Under the pieces are notes generated by a model. The model was given only the letters and a program-made list of their open reading frames with translations. It had not been told where the DNA came from and searched no databases. The position numbers and the translations under genes were made by a program. Source: Phycisphaerales bacterium (GTDB lineage Bacteria > Planctomycetota > Phycisphaerae > Phycisphaerales > UBA1924). From it: DNA of 64,000 nt. Of this stretch, positions 1 through 8,522 are shown in pieces (position 1 is the stretch's first letter; the number at the start of each line of letters is the position of its first letter). Location of the stretch: the NCBI GenBank assembly GCA_040221175.1, contig JAVJVK010000007.1, forward strand, positions 124,001 through 188,000, read 5' to 3'.

Positions 1-591
1 TTCGTGCGCGATCGAATGCTCGAACGCGTGGCGATCGACGTTCAGGATCAGCGTCGACGGATTGATTGACGAATCGCCAAGATAGATGCCGCCGGATGAG
101 GCAACGTGCCCATCATCCTGGCGGTACGCGTCAACAAGGTCGTAGTACGCATCCATCGTGGGCGCGGCGATGATGGTGATGTGGGCGATGGGGTGCTCGT
201 TGGGATCACCAAGGATGGGAGTGAGCGCTCGTCCGATCGTGGCGAGCGACGACGCCGCTGCGCGCTCGAGGCGCATCCGATCGGCCTTGGGGGCAAGGCC
301 CTCGACACCGATGCTGCGCCATCGCTCGAGCGGCGTTCTGTACTTCGATTGGAGGGTCTGCGCGAGAAAGTCGACCCAGCCGGCAATCATTGCGTGGGCC
401 AACTCGTCGGCGTCGGAGTCTGTCTGTGTTGTCGAGTCAATGTGATCCAGGGCCTCGTCCCAGTTCAGGTGAGGCAGGCCGAGATGGCTGCGCAGGAAGG
501 GCGAAATCGCGTCGATGGCCAGCGGCTCGGGCAGGCCGGCGGGCTGGGGCGTGGCGTCCGGGCGCCCGCGCGAGGATCGACGAAAGAACAC
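1..591 (-). CDS. Putative zinc metalloprotease-like protein, C-terminus cut by window edge
   Basis: Reading the minus strand from a GTG at 591 gives 197 codons with no stop up to the left edge, so the C-terminal part is missing. The visible part is a soluble, mixed-charge protein without a signal peptide or membrane helix. The last residues are HAFEHSIAHE; a His-Glu in that setting is what the start of a HExxH zinc site looks like, but the second His lies outside the window. It follows the small membrane protein gene by 8 nt, so the two probably share an operon. The family is not recognised; the metalloprotease idea is inference from the truncated motif. The GTG start is the only in-frame candidate close to the upstream stop. 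Confidence 0.55.
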   Translation of the reverse strand, partial: MFFRRSSRGRPDATPQPAGLPEPLAIDAISPFLRSHLGLPHLNWDEALDHIDSTTQTDSDADELAHAMIAGWVDFLAQTLQSKYRTPLERWRSIGVEGLAPKADRMRLERAAASSLATIGRALTPILGDPNEHPIAHITIIAAPTMDAYYDLVDAYRQDDGHVASSGGIYLGDSSINPSTLILNVDRHAFEHSIAHE

Positions 592-599
592 GGCGGCCC

Positions 600-941
600 T
601 CAGTGCCTGAACAACCGGTACACCATCAGGATGCCGCCGCTCAGGATCGCGCCGCCGATGAGGCCGAGGATGCCGTCCATGGCGGCGCCCCAGCCGGGGC
701 CCACCTCTTCTGGTGCGACGAACGCGCCGACGCCGGCGGCGATGGCGATGCTGGCCAGGATGAAGACGGCCTGGAAGGCGTTGTCCTTGACGCGAAGGTT
801 CGGGCCGACGGCCACGTCGGTGACGATGTCGTAGGTGCTCGGCTCCTTGCGCTTCCTGGCGCCTCGCTTCGGCAGGGGCGGCGGGCCGGGCCGCCGGGGC
901 GTGTCGGGCGTGGGCGAAGGGCCGTCGGGGTGCTGTGCCAT
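600..941 (-). CDS. Small membrane protein with proline-rich N-terminus
   Basis: A 113-residue protein. Residues 1-35 are rich in Pro, Arg and Lys (cytoplasmic-looking tail), followed by two hydrophobic stretches, roughly residues 53-76 (NAFQAVFILASIAIAAGVGA) and 85-110, which look like a helical hairpin. The start is the ATG at 941; longer versions of the frame run into the 21-bp array and are not credible. It sits 8 nt upstream of the putative metalloprotease gene on the same strand, and the gap on its other side is the first 21-bp array. No family was recognised; a role in the membrane is the only supported statement. Confidence 0.65.
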   Translation of the reverse strand: MAQHPDGPSPTPDTPRRPGPPPLPKRGARKRKEPSTYDIVTDVAVGPNLRVKDNAFQAVFILASIAIAAGVGAFVAPEEVGPGWGAAMDGILGLIGGAILSGGILMVYRLFRH

Positions 942-994
942 GGTGGGCGATGGTATCGGCGGGCGGGCCGGGGGTGTTTCGGGGGTGCGGGGAT

Positions 995-1183
995 GGTTCC
1001 GGGCGCGCCCTGGGAGGCTTGGGCCGCGCCCCGAAAGGTTCCGGGCGCGCCCTGAGAGGCTTGGGCCGCGCCCCGAAAGGTTCCGGGCGCGCCCTGAGAG
1101 GCTTGGGCCGCGCCCCGAAGGGTTCCGGGCGCGCCCTGGGAGGCTTGGGCTGCGCCCTGAGCGGTTCAGGCCGTGGCCCGCGG
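995..1183. repeat. Array 1: about nine abutting 21-bp units (42-bp dimer period)
   Basis: Two unit types alternate: type A begins GGTTCCGGGCGCGCCC and type B begins GGCTTGGGCCGCGCCC. Starts fall at 995, 1016, 1037, 1058, 1079, 1100, 1121, 1142 and 1163, an exact 21-bp spacing. Each unit carries a GC palindrome (GGGCGCGCCC or GGGC-CGC-GCCC). The array fills most of the 334-bp gap between two divergent genes. No spacers separate the units and no cas gene is nearby. Confidence 0.9.
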
Positions 1184-1219
1184 GGTGTGCGCGGCGGCGC
1201 ACGCGGGCTTCCCGGGGGC

Positions 1220-1240
1220 GATGCGCAGTTCCTGCGCATC
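1220..1240. repeat. Boundary hairpin next to array 1
   Basis: A 21-nt perfect inverted repeat with arms GATGCGCAG and CTGCGCATC and loop TTC. Its centre (TGCGCA-N5-TGCGCA) matches the CGCGCA-N5-TGCGCG hairpins at the edges of the arrays near 7.4, 7.6 and 20.3 kb. It lies 35 bp before the lipoprotein start codon and has no T-run, so a plain terminator is unlikely. Confidence 0.7.
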
Positions 1241-1275
1241 CGGTGGGGGCGGGGCGGGGGCGGCTAGCATGGGGC

Positions 1276-1932
1276 ATGAAGCCGAGCAACCCCTGCCCGC
1301 GTGCCCTTCTGGTGCTGCCCCTGCTGGCGTTGCTGGCTCTGCTGGCACTGCCCCTGGCCGCCTGCGAGGAGGCGGCGATCGAAGAACAGTCCGTGCCCGA
1401 GGGGGCCGAGACCATCGCCGAGCCGCCCCACACCCAGAGCCAGATCCAGACCGAGCCCGACGCGGCGGCCGAGGCGGCAGATGGGGAGCCGGCCTTCGCC
1501 GACGACGCCGAGGCGTGGCCCTGGGCGGCGCCCGCGGGCTGGCGCCGCGTCGACCAGGAGCGGCCGATGCGTCTGGCAACGTACGTGATCGAATCGGGCG
1601 ACGCCGGGGATACGGTGGAGGTCGCCATCAGCCGGTTCCCCGGGGACGTGGGCGGCATGCTGGCCAACGTGAACCGCTGGCGCGGGCAGGTGGGGCTGGC
1701 GCCGGTCGGCCAGGGCGAGCTGGACGGCATGATGGAACGCTTCGAGAACCCCGGCTTCGTGGGGCACACGATGCGGCTGGATGGGCCCCAGGGGCACATG
1801 CTGGTGGCCAGCATCCATGAGAGCGGCGAAGACCGGACGTGGTTCGTGCGGGTGACCACCGACGCCCAGACGGCCGACGCGGTCCAGGACGAGGTGTTCG
1901 CCTTCGCGCGCACGTTCGGGGCGGGGGGCTGA
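1276..1932 (+). CDS. Putative lipoprotein
   Basis: A 218-residue protein. Residues 1-29 form a Leu/Ala-rich signal peptide ending in LPLAAC, so Cys30 is a likely lipidation site (lipobox LAAC). An acidic, Glu/Ala-rich linker of about 50 residues follows, then a compact domain of roughly 130 residues containing AAPAGWRR and RFPGDVGGMLANVNRWRGQ, which resembles the small ligand-free domains found in many planctomycete lipoproteins. The gene ends 12 nt before the ResB reading frame on the same strand, so it could be part of the cytochrome c maturation operon. A role in cytochrome assembly is only suggested by position. Confidence 0.7.
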   Translation: MKPSNPCPRALLVLPLLALLALLALPLAACEEAAIEEQSVPEGAETIAEPPHTQSQIQTEPDAAAEAADGEPAFADDAEAWPWAAPAGWRRVDQERPMRLATYVIESGDAGDTVEVAISRFPGDVGGMLANVNRWRGQVGLAPVGQGELDGMMERFENPGFVGHTMRLDGPQGHMLVASIHESGEDRTWFVRVTTDAQTADAVQDEVFAFARTFGAGG

Positions 1933-1944
1933 TAGCCTGCGGGC

Positions 1945-3072
1945 ATGCTCCTCCGCCGGGCCATCGAGCCGCTGGCGTCGCTCCGCCTGACCGTCGTTCT
2001 GCTAGCGCTGTCGATGGCCCTGATCTTCGTGGGCACCCTGGCCCAGGTCCGCATGGGCGTGTGGGAGGCGGTCGACTCGTACTTCCGCAGCTTCGTGGCG
2101 TGGGTCGACCTGTCGCTGTTCATTCCTGAGGCCGCGGGCGTAATCCCCATTCCCGGCGGGGCGACGCTGGGGCTGCTGCTGCTGCTCAATCTGGTGGCGG
2201 CCCACGCGGTGCGGTTCAAGCTCTCGTGGCGGCGCGTGGGCATGATCCTCATCCATGGCGGGCTCATCGTGCTGCTGGTGGGCGAGTTCGCCACGGCGTG
2301 GCTGGCGGGCGAGGGGCTGATGGCCATCGACGAGGGGGCGACCAGCCAGTACTACGAGGACGTGCGCTCGGTCGAACTGGCGGTGGTCGATCCGTCGCCG
2401 GAGGGTGAGGACCGGGTGGTGACCGTGCCCGCGGCGATGCTTCGCTCGGCAGTGGACGGAGCGGCGATTGCGCATGCGTCGCTGCCGTTCGAGGTCGAGG
2501 TGCTGCGGTGGATGCCCAACGCGCGGCTCATGCGCGGCGATGGGCCGACGGTGGCGGATCGCGGCGTGGGGCTCGAAGCGGTGGCGCAGCAGCGGCCGCC
2601 GGTGCGGGGGGTCGATGGTGCGCAGAGCGATGCGCCCGCGGCGTACGTGCGGCTGACGCGCGATGGTGAAGACCTGGGGACGTGGCTGGTGTGGGCCGGG
2701 CTTGTGGGCTCGCAGCGCGTGGAGGTCGATGGCCAGCACTACGGCCTGGCCCTCCGCTACGCGCGGACGTACCTGCCCTACAGCCTGACGCTGCGCGACT
2801 TCCGCCACGACACGTTCACGGGCACGGACATCGCCCGGAACTTCTCCAGCGACGTGCGGCTGGTGGATGAGGGGCGGGGGGTTGATCGGGACGTCCGCAT
2901 CTGGATGAACAACCCGCTGCGCTACCGCGGGGCGACGTTCTACCAGGCGTCGTACAAGCCCGACGGCAGCGGGACGGTCTTGCAGGTGGTGCGCAACCCC
3001 GGGGCGGCCCTGCCGTACGTCGCGTGCGCGCTGGTGGCGGCGGGCCGCTGCTGCACTTTGGGTTGGCGATGA
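1945..3072 (+). pseudogene. resB: ResB half of a fused ResB-CcsA cytochrome c maturation protein (frameshifted at its end)
   Basis: The frame starts MLLRRAIEPLASLRLTVVLL, typical of ResB/Ccs1, with membrane helices near residues 13-32, 65-85 and 92-110. A large periplasmic domain runs to the motif NNPLRYRGATFYQASY, the conserved ResB C-terminal signature. The last helix is lost: around 3035-3050 the frame shifts, and the expected continuation (GPLLHFGLAM) is in another frame. ResB and CcsA together hold apocytochrome thiols reduced and attach haem in system II maturation. The gene leads directly into CcsA segments and then nrfH-nrfA, whose products need covalent haem. With three lesions across the fusion (see the next three entries) it is either a pseudogene or a region of assembly error. 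Confidence 0.8.
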
Positions 3073-3452
3073 CCACCTACCTGCGCCGGCGGAGCAAGCG
3101 GCTGGCGAAGGCGGGGGCGCCAGCGGCGGGGCGCTCGGCGTGGGGGTCGGCGTGGGGGTCGATCTGGCCGTGGGCGGTGGGCGTGCTGGGGGTGGGGCTC
3201 GCCCTGGCGGCGCTGGCGCGGCCGGCGGGCTATGGAGACTTCGACCTGGACACGTTCGCGCGCCTGCCCGTGTCGGCCGGAGGTCGCATCAAGCCCATGG
3301 ACACCGCCGCGCGGCATGCGCTGATGGTCGCCGGCGGGCGGCAGTCGGTCGATGGCGAAGCAGGCATGCCCGCGATCGAGTACCTGGCGGGTCTGATGGC
3401 CCAGCCGGAGGGCGTGGCGGGCCTGCCCGTGGTGCGCGTGGACCACCCCTAG
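3069..3452 (+). pseudogene. ccsA: Linker segment between ResB and CcsA, ended by an in-frame TAG
   Basis: This segment continues the ResB-CcsA fusion after the frameshift: MTTYLRRRSKRL, a hydrophobic helix (WAVGVLGVGLALAALA), then the linker signature VSAGGRIKPMDTAARHAL seen in fused CcsBA proteins. It stops at TAG (3450-3452) in the context VRVDHP-stop-VLALLEL. In related proteins this position usually holds Glu or Gln, so a single change from GAG or CAG would explain the stop. The downstream frame is the same, confirming that this lesion is a substitution and not an indel. No start with a ribosome-binding site is visible inside the segment, which argues that it is part of one gene. Confidence 0.7.
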
Positions 3453-4484
3453 GTGCTGGCGCTGCTGGAGTTGACGCCCGACCAGGGCGGGCGGCTGGGT
3501 CTGAGCGCGATCGAGCCGCACTGGGGCGAGGTCGCCCGTCAGGCCCAGCGCGCGATGGACATCGACGCCAAGCGGCGCGACCCGTACCAGCGTGCCGTGC
3601 TGCGGCTGTACACGGCGGTCGACACGCTGCTGGCCCATGCGCAGCTCCGCGAGCCGTTCATCGTGCCGCCGCTGGGCCCCGATGGTCGGTGGCGCAGCTT
3701 CCATGAGGTGATGGTCCACGACGATCCGCTCGGCAGGGGCGCTTCGCCCGAGGACGTGCATCCGACGGTGGCGTACACCGTCGCGATGATGACGGCGTAT
3801 AGCGAGGGCGACCCCGAGGGGTTCAACGCCGCGGTGGCGGACTACGAAACGCTGCTGCGCGACTCGATGTCCGGGGTGATGCGGAAGATGGACCTGGAGG
3901 TCCTCTTCAACCGGGCCCGGCCGTTCGTGGGGGCGGCGTCGGTGTACGTGCTGGCTTTCGTGCTGCTTTGCGGGTCGCTGCTGATGCGGGCGCGCGCGGG
4001 AGAGAAGGGCGAGCCGTTGCGGCGCTCGGCGGTGGCGCTCTTGTGGGGCGGGCTGCTGGTGCATACGGCGGCCATCGCGGTCAGGATCTACCTGCAGGAC
4101 CGCCCGCCGGTGACGAACCTGTACTCGTCGGCCATCTTCGTGGGCTGGGCGTCGGTGTTGTTCGCGCTGGTGCTCGAGAAGCTGCAGCCGCTGGGCGTAG
4201 CGGCACTGGGGGCGGCCAGCGTGGGCTTCGCGACGCTGGTCGTCGCGCACAACCTGGGCGACGACGGCGACACCATGCAGATGATGCAGGCCGTGCTGGA
4301 CAGCAACTTCTGGCTGGCCACGCACGTGGTGACCATCACGCTTGGCTACGCCGCGACGTTCCTGGCCGGGGCGCTGGCGGCGCTGTACCTGGTGCTGGGC
4401 GTGTTCACGAGGCTGCTGACGCGCGAGCGGGCCCAGGCGCTGGGCGGATGGTTTACGGCGTGGTGTGCTTCGCGCTGCTGCTGA
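3453..4484 (+). pseudogene. ccsA: CcsA middle segment (haem-handling membrane protein), frameshifted at its end
   Basis: The segment continues in the same frame after the TAG. It carries a soluble alpha-helical stretch of about 150 residues and then successive membrane helices: VGAASVYVLAFVLLCGSLLM, SAVALLWGGLLVHTAAIAVR, the motif PPVTNLYSSAIFVGW, and others up to about residue 330. That motif is the usual CcsA sequence before the haem-binding helices. At about 4445 the frame ends in an unrelated tail (WFTAWCASRCC), while the conserved continuation is in the next frame. CcsA exports haem and ligates it to the CxxCH Cys pairs of c-type cytochromes. As read, the protein would lack its WWD domain and be inactive. 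Confidence 0.75.
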
Positions 4485-4885
4485 GCTTCGTGGGCACGGT
4501 GCTGGGGGGCATCTGGGCCGATCAGAGCTGGGGCCGGTTCTGGGGGTGGGACCCCAAAGAGAACGGCGCGGCGCTGGTCGTGCTGCTCAACGCCATCATC
4601 CTGCACGCGCGCTGGGGCGGCTTGGTGCGCACGCGGGGCATCATGGTGCTGGCGGTGGCGGGCAACATCGTGACGGCGTGGAGCTGGTTCGGCACCAACA
4701 TGCTGGGCGTGGGGCTGCACTCGTACGGCTTTATGGACTCGGCGGCGATGCTGCTCATCGGCTTTGTGATAAGTCAGTTTTTATTCATGTCGCTGGGGCT
4801 GCTGCCGGTGCGTGCGTGGCGCAGCTCGATTGACACGGCGTCTCAACACCCCAGTGGTGTAGACAGCGCGGATGGGTCGATCTAG
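4448..4885 (+). pseudogene. ccsA: CcsA C-terminal segment with the tryptophan-rich haem motif
   Basis: The open frame begins MVYGVVCFALLLSFVGTVLG and contains the CcsA/CcmC family signature WADQSWGRFWGWDPKENGA, the external haem-binding WWD loop, followed by LNAIILHARWGG and WSWFGTNMLGVGLHSYGF. These are the expected last helices of CcsA, displaced by one base relative to the preceding segment. An indel of a single base near 4445 would restore one reading frame. The frame ends 49 nt before nrfH. High conservation of the segment despite the lesions favours recent decay or a sequence error over long-standing loss. Confidence 0.75.
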
Positions 4886-4934
4886 TCTCCTTTCGTCAGG
4901 CGTGCGACGCGAGCGCGATCGAGAAGGGGAGGCC

Positions 4935-5468
4935 ATGGCCAAACCGCCCGGCAACCGGCCCGCACAGGACGCGCCCGCGCGTGGACGCACGCTGTGGCGG
5001 CGGGGCTTGCTGGCACAGCTCGGCCTGCTGCCCATCGCCGTGGCGGTGGTGGTGGGCATGCTGGCCGGCGTGGGGGCGTTCACCTTCGGCTATGGCGAGG
5101 GGTGGGCGTACCTGAGCAACGATCCGCAGGCGTGCGCCAACTGCCACGTGATGCAGGGGCACTACGACGCGTGGCAGAACTCCAGCCACCACGCCGTGGC
5201 GACGTGCAACGACTGCCACCTGCCCCACGACTTTACCGGCAAGTGGGTCACCAAGGCCGACAACGGGTTCTTTCACTCGCTGGCGTTCACCACCGGCGAC
5301 TTCCACGAGCCCATCCAGATCAAGCCGCGCAACGCCCGGGTGACGCAGAACGCCTGCCTGCACTGCCACGCGGATTTCGTGCACAGCATGCTGCCGGCGC
5401 AAGACGGGGGCGGCATGCTCTCGTGCGTGCACTGCCACCAGGACGTTGGCCACGACGAGCGACAGTGA
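4935..5468 (+). CDS. nrfH: Cytochrome c nitrite reductase small subunit NrfH (tetrahaem quinol dehydrogenase)
   Basis: A 177-residue NapC/NirT-family protein. One N-terminal membrane anchor spans residues 27-50. There are four haem motifs: CANCH (67-71), CNDCH (91-95), CLHCH (141-145) and CVHCH (164-168). Met73 directly after the first motif (CxxCHxM) matches the Met ligand of haem 1 in NrfH. NrfH oxidises menaquinol at the membrane and passes electrons to NrfA. The start at 4935 has a good ribosome-binding site (GAGAAGGGGAG) and a typical anchor. nrfA begins 12 nt downstream, so the two form an operon, probably with the cytochrome maturation gene upstream. Confidence 0.93.
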   Translation: MAKPPGNRPAQDAPARGRTLWRRGLLAQLGLLPIAVAVVVGMLAGVGAFTFGYGEGWAYLSNDPQACANCHVMQGHYDAWQNSSHHAVATCNDCHLPHDFTGKWVTKADNGFFHSLAFTTGDFHEPIQIKPRNARVTQNACLHCHADFVHSMLPAQDGGGMLSCVHCHQDVGHDERQ

Positions 5469-5480
5469 CGGAGAGCTTCC

Positions 5481-7214
5481 ATGAGCGACACGCATCCTGC
5501 TGATACCAGGCCAGCGCGGCCCACCCCCGCCGAAGATGCCCGCCGCACGCGCTCCCGGCGTGTGTTCGCCCTGGGCGCGGTGCTGGCCGTCGCGGCCGTC
5601 GCCACGGTCGTGGTGACCTTCGTGCTGGTGACGATGTTCGAGCACAAGCAGGACGCGCGCACGCCCTTCGTGCGCGTGGCCGAGGTGAGCGAGGTCAGCA
5701 CCGACCCCAGGCCATGGGGCCTCAACTGGCCCCACCAGTTCGACGCCTACATGCGAACGGCCGAGGGCGTGCAGTACGGCGGCTCGAGCGCCCTGACGGC
5801 CAGCAAGCTCGAGGAGAGCCCGTGGCTCAAGCGGCTGTACGCGGGCTATGCCTTCAGCCTGGACTACCGCGAGGCCCGGGGGCACGCGTACATGCTCTAC
5901 GACCAGACGGTGACCGAGCGGGTGACCAAACGCCAGCAGAGCGGGGCCTGTCTGCACTGCCACGCGTCGAACACGGTGGCGTACCGGCGCGTGGGGCTCG
6001 AGGCGATGGGCCATGACGCCAGCGACGCCGCGCTGGCCGAGGGCTTCAACATGCCGGCGGTCATCCGCGGGTTCGAGGAGGTCAGCCGCAAGCCCTACCA
6101 CGAGGTGCTGGCGATCGTGGCCAGCGTGCCCGATGGCACGCCGGACAACGATACCGCCTTGCACCCCGAGATGCGCGAGCAGTCGAGAATCGAGACGCCC
6201 GCGGGCCACATCGACCTGGGCAACGCCCACCCGGTGAGTTGCGTGGATTGCCACGACCCGGAGACCATGGCCATCCGCATCACGCGGCCGGGCTTCGTGC
6301 AGGGCATCGCCGAGCTGGCCGCCAGCGACGAGCCGGTGCCGCACATGCCCAGCATCGACCGCTGGCGCGAGGGCGGTCGGGCCGAGCCGTACGACCCCAA
6401 CGCCCTTGCCACGCGTCAGGAGATGCGCTCGTTCGTGTGCGGCCAGTGCCACGTGGAGTACTACTGCGCCAACAAGATGACGCTGACCTTCCCCTGGGGC
6501 AAGGGGCTGAAGGTCGAGCAGATCGAGGCGTACTGGAACGAGACAACGTTTCCCGCTGATGGCCAAGGGGGTCAGGAGGGGGGCGGTGAGTCGTTCTACG
6601 ACTACGCCCACGGCGAGACGGGGGCCAAGCTGCTGAAGGCCCAGCACCCCGAGTTCGAGCTGTGGAGCCAGGGCATCCACGCGGCCAATGGCGTGAGCTG
6701 CGTGGATTGCCACATGCCCTACGAGCGCGTGGGCGCGATGAAGGTGAGCGACCACCACGTGCAGAGCCCGCTGCTCAACGTCAACAACGCTTGCCAGCAC
6801 TGCCACAACCTCCCCGAGCGCGAGATCATCGCCAACGTCAAGGCCATCCAGGTCCGCACGGTGGCGCTCATGGAGCGTGCGGCGGGGGCCATGACCGACA
6901 TGCTCGACGCGGTGATGGAAGCCAAGGCGGCCGGCGCAACCGACGAGCAGCTCGCCGAGGTCTACGCGCTGCAAAGCAAGGCGATGTGGCGGCTGGACTA
7001 CATCTCCAGCGAGAACAGCAAGGGCTTCCACGCCAGCCAGGAGGCCGCCCGCATCCTGGGCGAATCGATCGACTACAGCCGCCGGGCCCAGGCGATGGCC
7101 CTGCGGTTGCGGGCCCCCGAGGCCCCCAGCACCGAGGGGCTGTCCACCGAGGGCGTCCAGGGCGTGACGCCCGCTGGGGAGGCGCCGCGGGAGGGGCCGG
7201 TGGAGCCGGGGTGA
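5481..7214 (+). CDS. nrfA: Ammonia-forming cytochrome c nitrite reductase NrfA (pentahaem), CxxCH type
   Basis: A 577-residue periplasmic enzyme anchored by an uncleaved-looking helix (residues 28-51). It reduces nitrite to ammonium with six electrons delivered by NrfH. Five haem motifs are visible: CLHCH (157-161), CVDCH (254-258), CGQCH (320-324, followed by VEYYC, the family's conserved Tyr region), CVDCH (407-411, preceded by the conserved GIHAANG) and CQHCH (438-442). In the best-studied NrfA proteins the first, catalytic haem is held by CxxCK; here it is CxxCH, as in a minority group that includes Campylobacter. About 80 residues after the last haem form the usual helical dimer region. 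The C-terminal 30 residues are Pro/Glu-rich and look dispensable. Confidence 0.93.
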   Translation: MSDTHPADTRPARPTPAEDARRTRSRRVFALGAVLAVAAVATVVVTFVLVTMFEHKQDARTPFVRVAEVSEVSTDPRPWGLNWPHQFDAYMRTAEGVQYGGSSALTASKLEESPWLKRLYAGYAFSLDYREARGHAYMLYDQTVTERVTKRQQSGACLHCHASNTVAYRRVGLEAMGHDASDAALAEGFNMPAVIRGFEEVSRKPYHEVLAIVASVPDGTPDNDTALHPEMREQSRIETPAGHIDLGNAHPVSCVDCHDPETMAIRITRPGFVQGIAELAASDEPVPHMPSIDRWREGGRAEPYDPNALATRQEMRSFVCGQCHVEYYCANKMTLTFPWGKGLKVEQIEAYWNETTFPADGQGGQEGGGESFYDYAHGETGAKLLKAQHPEFELWSQGIHAANGVSCVDCHMPYERVGAMKVSDHHVQSPLLNVNNACQHCHNLPEREIIANVKAIQVRTVALMERAAGAMTDMLDAVMEAKAAGATDEQLAEVYALQSKAMWRLDYISSENSKGFHASQEAARILGESIDYSRRAQAMALRLRAPEAPSTEGLSTEGVQGVTPAGEAPREGPVEPG

Positions 7215-7219
7215 GTCTG

Positions 7220-7446
7220 GGGATGGCCGGGACGTTCCGGGGCGCGCCCTGAGAGGCTGCGGCGACGGCCGGAACGTTCCAGGGCGCGCCCGGGAAGGCT
7301 TCGGGGACGGCGGGGACGTTTCAGGGCGCGCCTTGGGAGGCTTCGGGGACGGCCGGAACGCTCTGGGGCGCGCCCCGGGAGGCTCGGGGGATGGCCTGGA
7401 AGGTTCCGGCTGTCCCCGGAAGGACCTTTCGCGCAGGTCTTGCGCG
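7220..7446. repeat. Array 2a: ten abutting 21-bp units with boundary hairpin
   Basis: Ten 21-bp units run from 7220 to 7429, alternating a type containing GACGGCCGGAACGTTCC with a type containing GGGCGCGCCC...GGGAGGCTTCG. Shifted by a few bases, the 42-bp dimer lines up with that of array 1 (GTTCC, GGGCGCGCCC, AGGCTT). The sub-array ends in the hairpin CGCGCA-GGTCT-TGCGCG at 7430-7446. It lies between nrfA and the next co-directional gene. Confidence 0.88.
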
Positions 7447-7468
7447 TTGGGGCGGGGGCTGGGGGGCC

Positions 7469-7607
7469 TTCGGGTGCGCGCACCCGGGGGCTTGCGCAAC
7501 TGCGGGAAAGTTCCGGTGCGCGCACCGGAGGGCTTACGCGGCTGCGGAAACTTTCCGGTGCGCGCACCGGAAGGCTTCTGCGGGGCATGGCGCGCAGTTT
7601 CTGCGCG
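7469..7607. repeat. Array 2b: six 21-bp units with boundary hairpin
   Basis: Units start at 7469, 7490, 7511, 7532, 7553 and 7574. Every second unit holds a palindrome; at 7553 it is the perfect 20-mer TTCCGGTGCGCGCACCGGAA. The alternate units begin GCTT. The sub-array ends in CGCGCA-GTTTC-TGCGCG (7591-7607), with the same stem as at 7430-7446. The remaining DNA up to 7724 shows nothing recognisable apart from the next gene's ribosome-binding site. Confidence 0.88.
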
Positions 7608-7724
7608 TTCAGCCCATGCCAAGGTCTTCGATCAACCTTGAGTCGCGAGTGATCAGGTGATGAGCGCAGGGCCTAGGGTCTTCCAGCAGGCGGTTCAATC
7701 CGACCGCACGCAGGGAGAGCACAC

Positions 7725-8498
7725 ATGGCGACGCCCGACGAGAGCTGGGCCGTGTACTGGGCCAATGTCGAGGGCAAGGCCGCCACGATCGTGGTCGACC
7801 TGTCCTGGCGTGATCGGGCGCCTGACCCGGCTCGGCCAGTGCTCGTGGAGGTCTCGGTCCCTTTCCACGCCTCGCGGGAGGACGGGTTTCCCAATCCGGA
7901 TGAGCTTACCGCGCTCGACCCGATCGACGATGGCCTCGACGCCGCCATGAAACACGGGGTTGATGCCGTGCCGGTGGGCTGCATGTCAAATGACGGGCGG
8001 CGACGGTGGTACTTTTATGCGAGAAGCGGCGAGTGTGAGGCCGCGGTGCGTCGGGCCTTCGATGGGAGCGGATACGAGCCGACATGGGGCGCCAAGCCAG
8101 ACCCGGATTGGAGTGGGTACAACGACACGCTCTATCCCAAGCCGGAAGAATTGCGATGGATCTGGGACGTGCCCGTACTTACTGCGCTCCAGCAGAATGG
8201 TGACCAGGCCGAGCGGGAACGCCCGATCGACCACTTCGCCTACTTCAAAGATCGCGGCGATGCGGAGCGGTTTGCGAAGTGGTGCACGGAAGAGGGCTTC
8301 ACCCTGAACGGCGAGCCGGACACGAACGCCGATGATGAGCGATTCGGCGTGGAATTTTCGCATTTCGGGCCCGCCACGATCGACTCGATCCATGGCCGGA
8401 CGATTGCCGCCGATCGCGAGGCGACGCGGCTAGGCGGCACGTACGACGGTTGGGCGACGATCGTGAAAAGGCGACCGTGGTGGCGATTCTGGGGTTGA
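7725..8498 (+). CDS. DUF695 / RraB-like two-domain protein
   Basis: A 257-residue soluble protein with two parts. Residues 1-145 (ESWAVYWANVEGKAATIVVD and onwards) resemble DUF695. Residues 165-245 (PIDHFAYFKDRGDAERFAKW...GFTL) resemble the RraB fold, known in Escherichia coli as a protein regulator of RNase E. The pairing of these two domains is common in bacteria of unclear function. The start is the ATG at 7725 with GGGAGAG upstream. It stands alone between array 2 and the convergent nuoF. Regulation of RNA decay is only an inference from the fold; no catalytic residues are apparent. Confidence 0.72.
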   Translation: MATPDESWAVYWANVEGKAATIVVDLSWRDRAPDPARPVLVEVSVPFHASREDGFPNPDELTALDPIDDGLDAAMKHGVDAVPVGCMSNDGRRRWYFYARSGECEAAVRRAFDGSGYEPTWGAKPDPDWSGYNDTLYPKPEELRWIWDVPVLTALQQNGDQAERERPIDHFAYFKDRGDAERFAKWCTEEGFTLNGEPDTNADDERFGVEFSHFGPATIDSIHGRTIAADREATRLGGTYDGWATIVKRRPWWRFWG

Positions 8499-8522
8499 TC
8501 GCTTTCTGCTTCGGATCGTCGC

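Noticed and set aside
995-1183. CRISPR array
   Set aside because: Units abut with no unique spacers, consensus differs between loci, and there is no cas gene in the window. The same applies to the other four 21-bp arrays.
7220-7607. Integron attC sites
   Set aside because: No core-site or inverse-core motifs, no integron integrase and no cassette ORFs between units.
4896-7622. Antisense open frame of about 900 codons over nrfHA and array 2
   Set aside because: It arises from codon bias on the other strand and runs through the 21-bp repeats. No signal, motif or start supports it.
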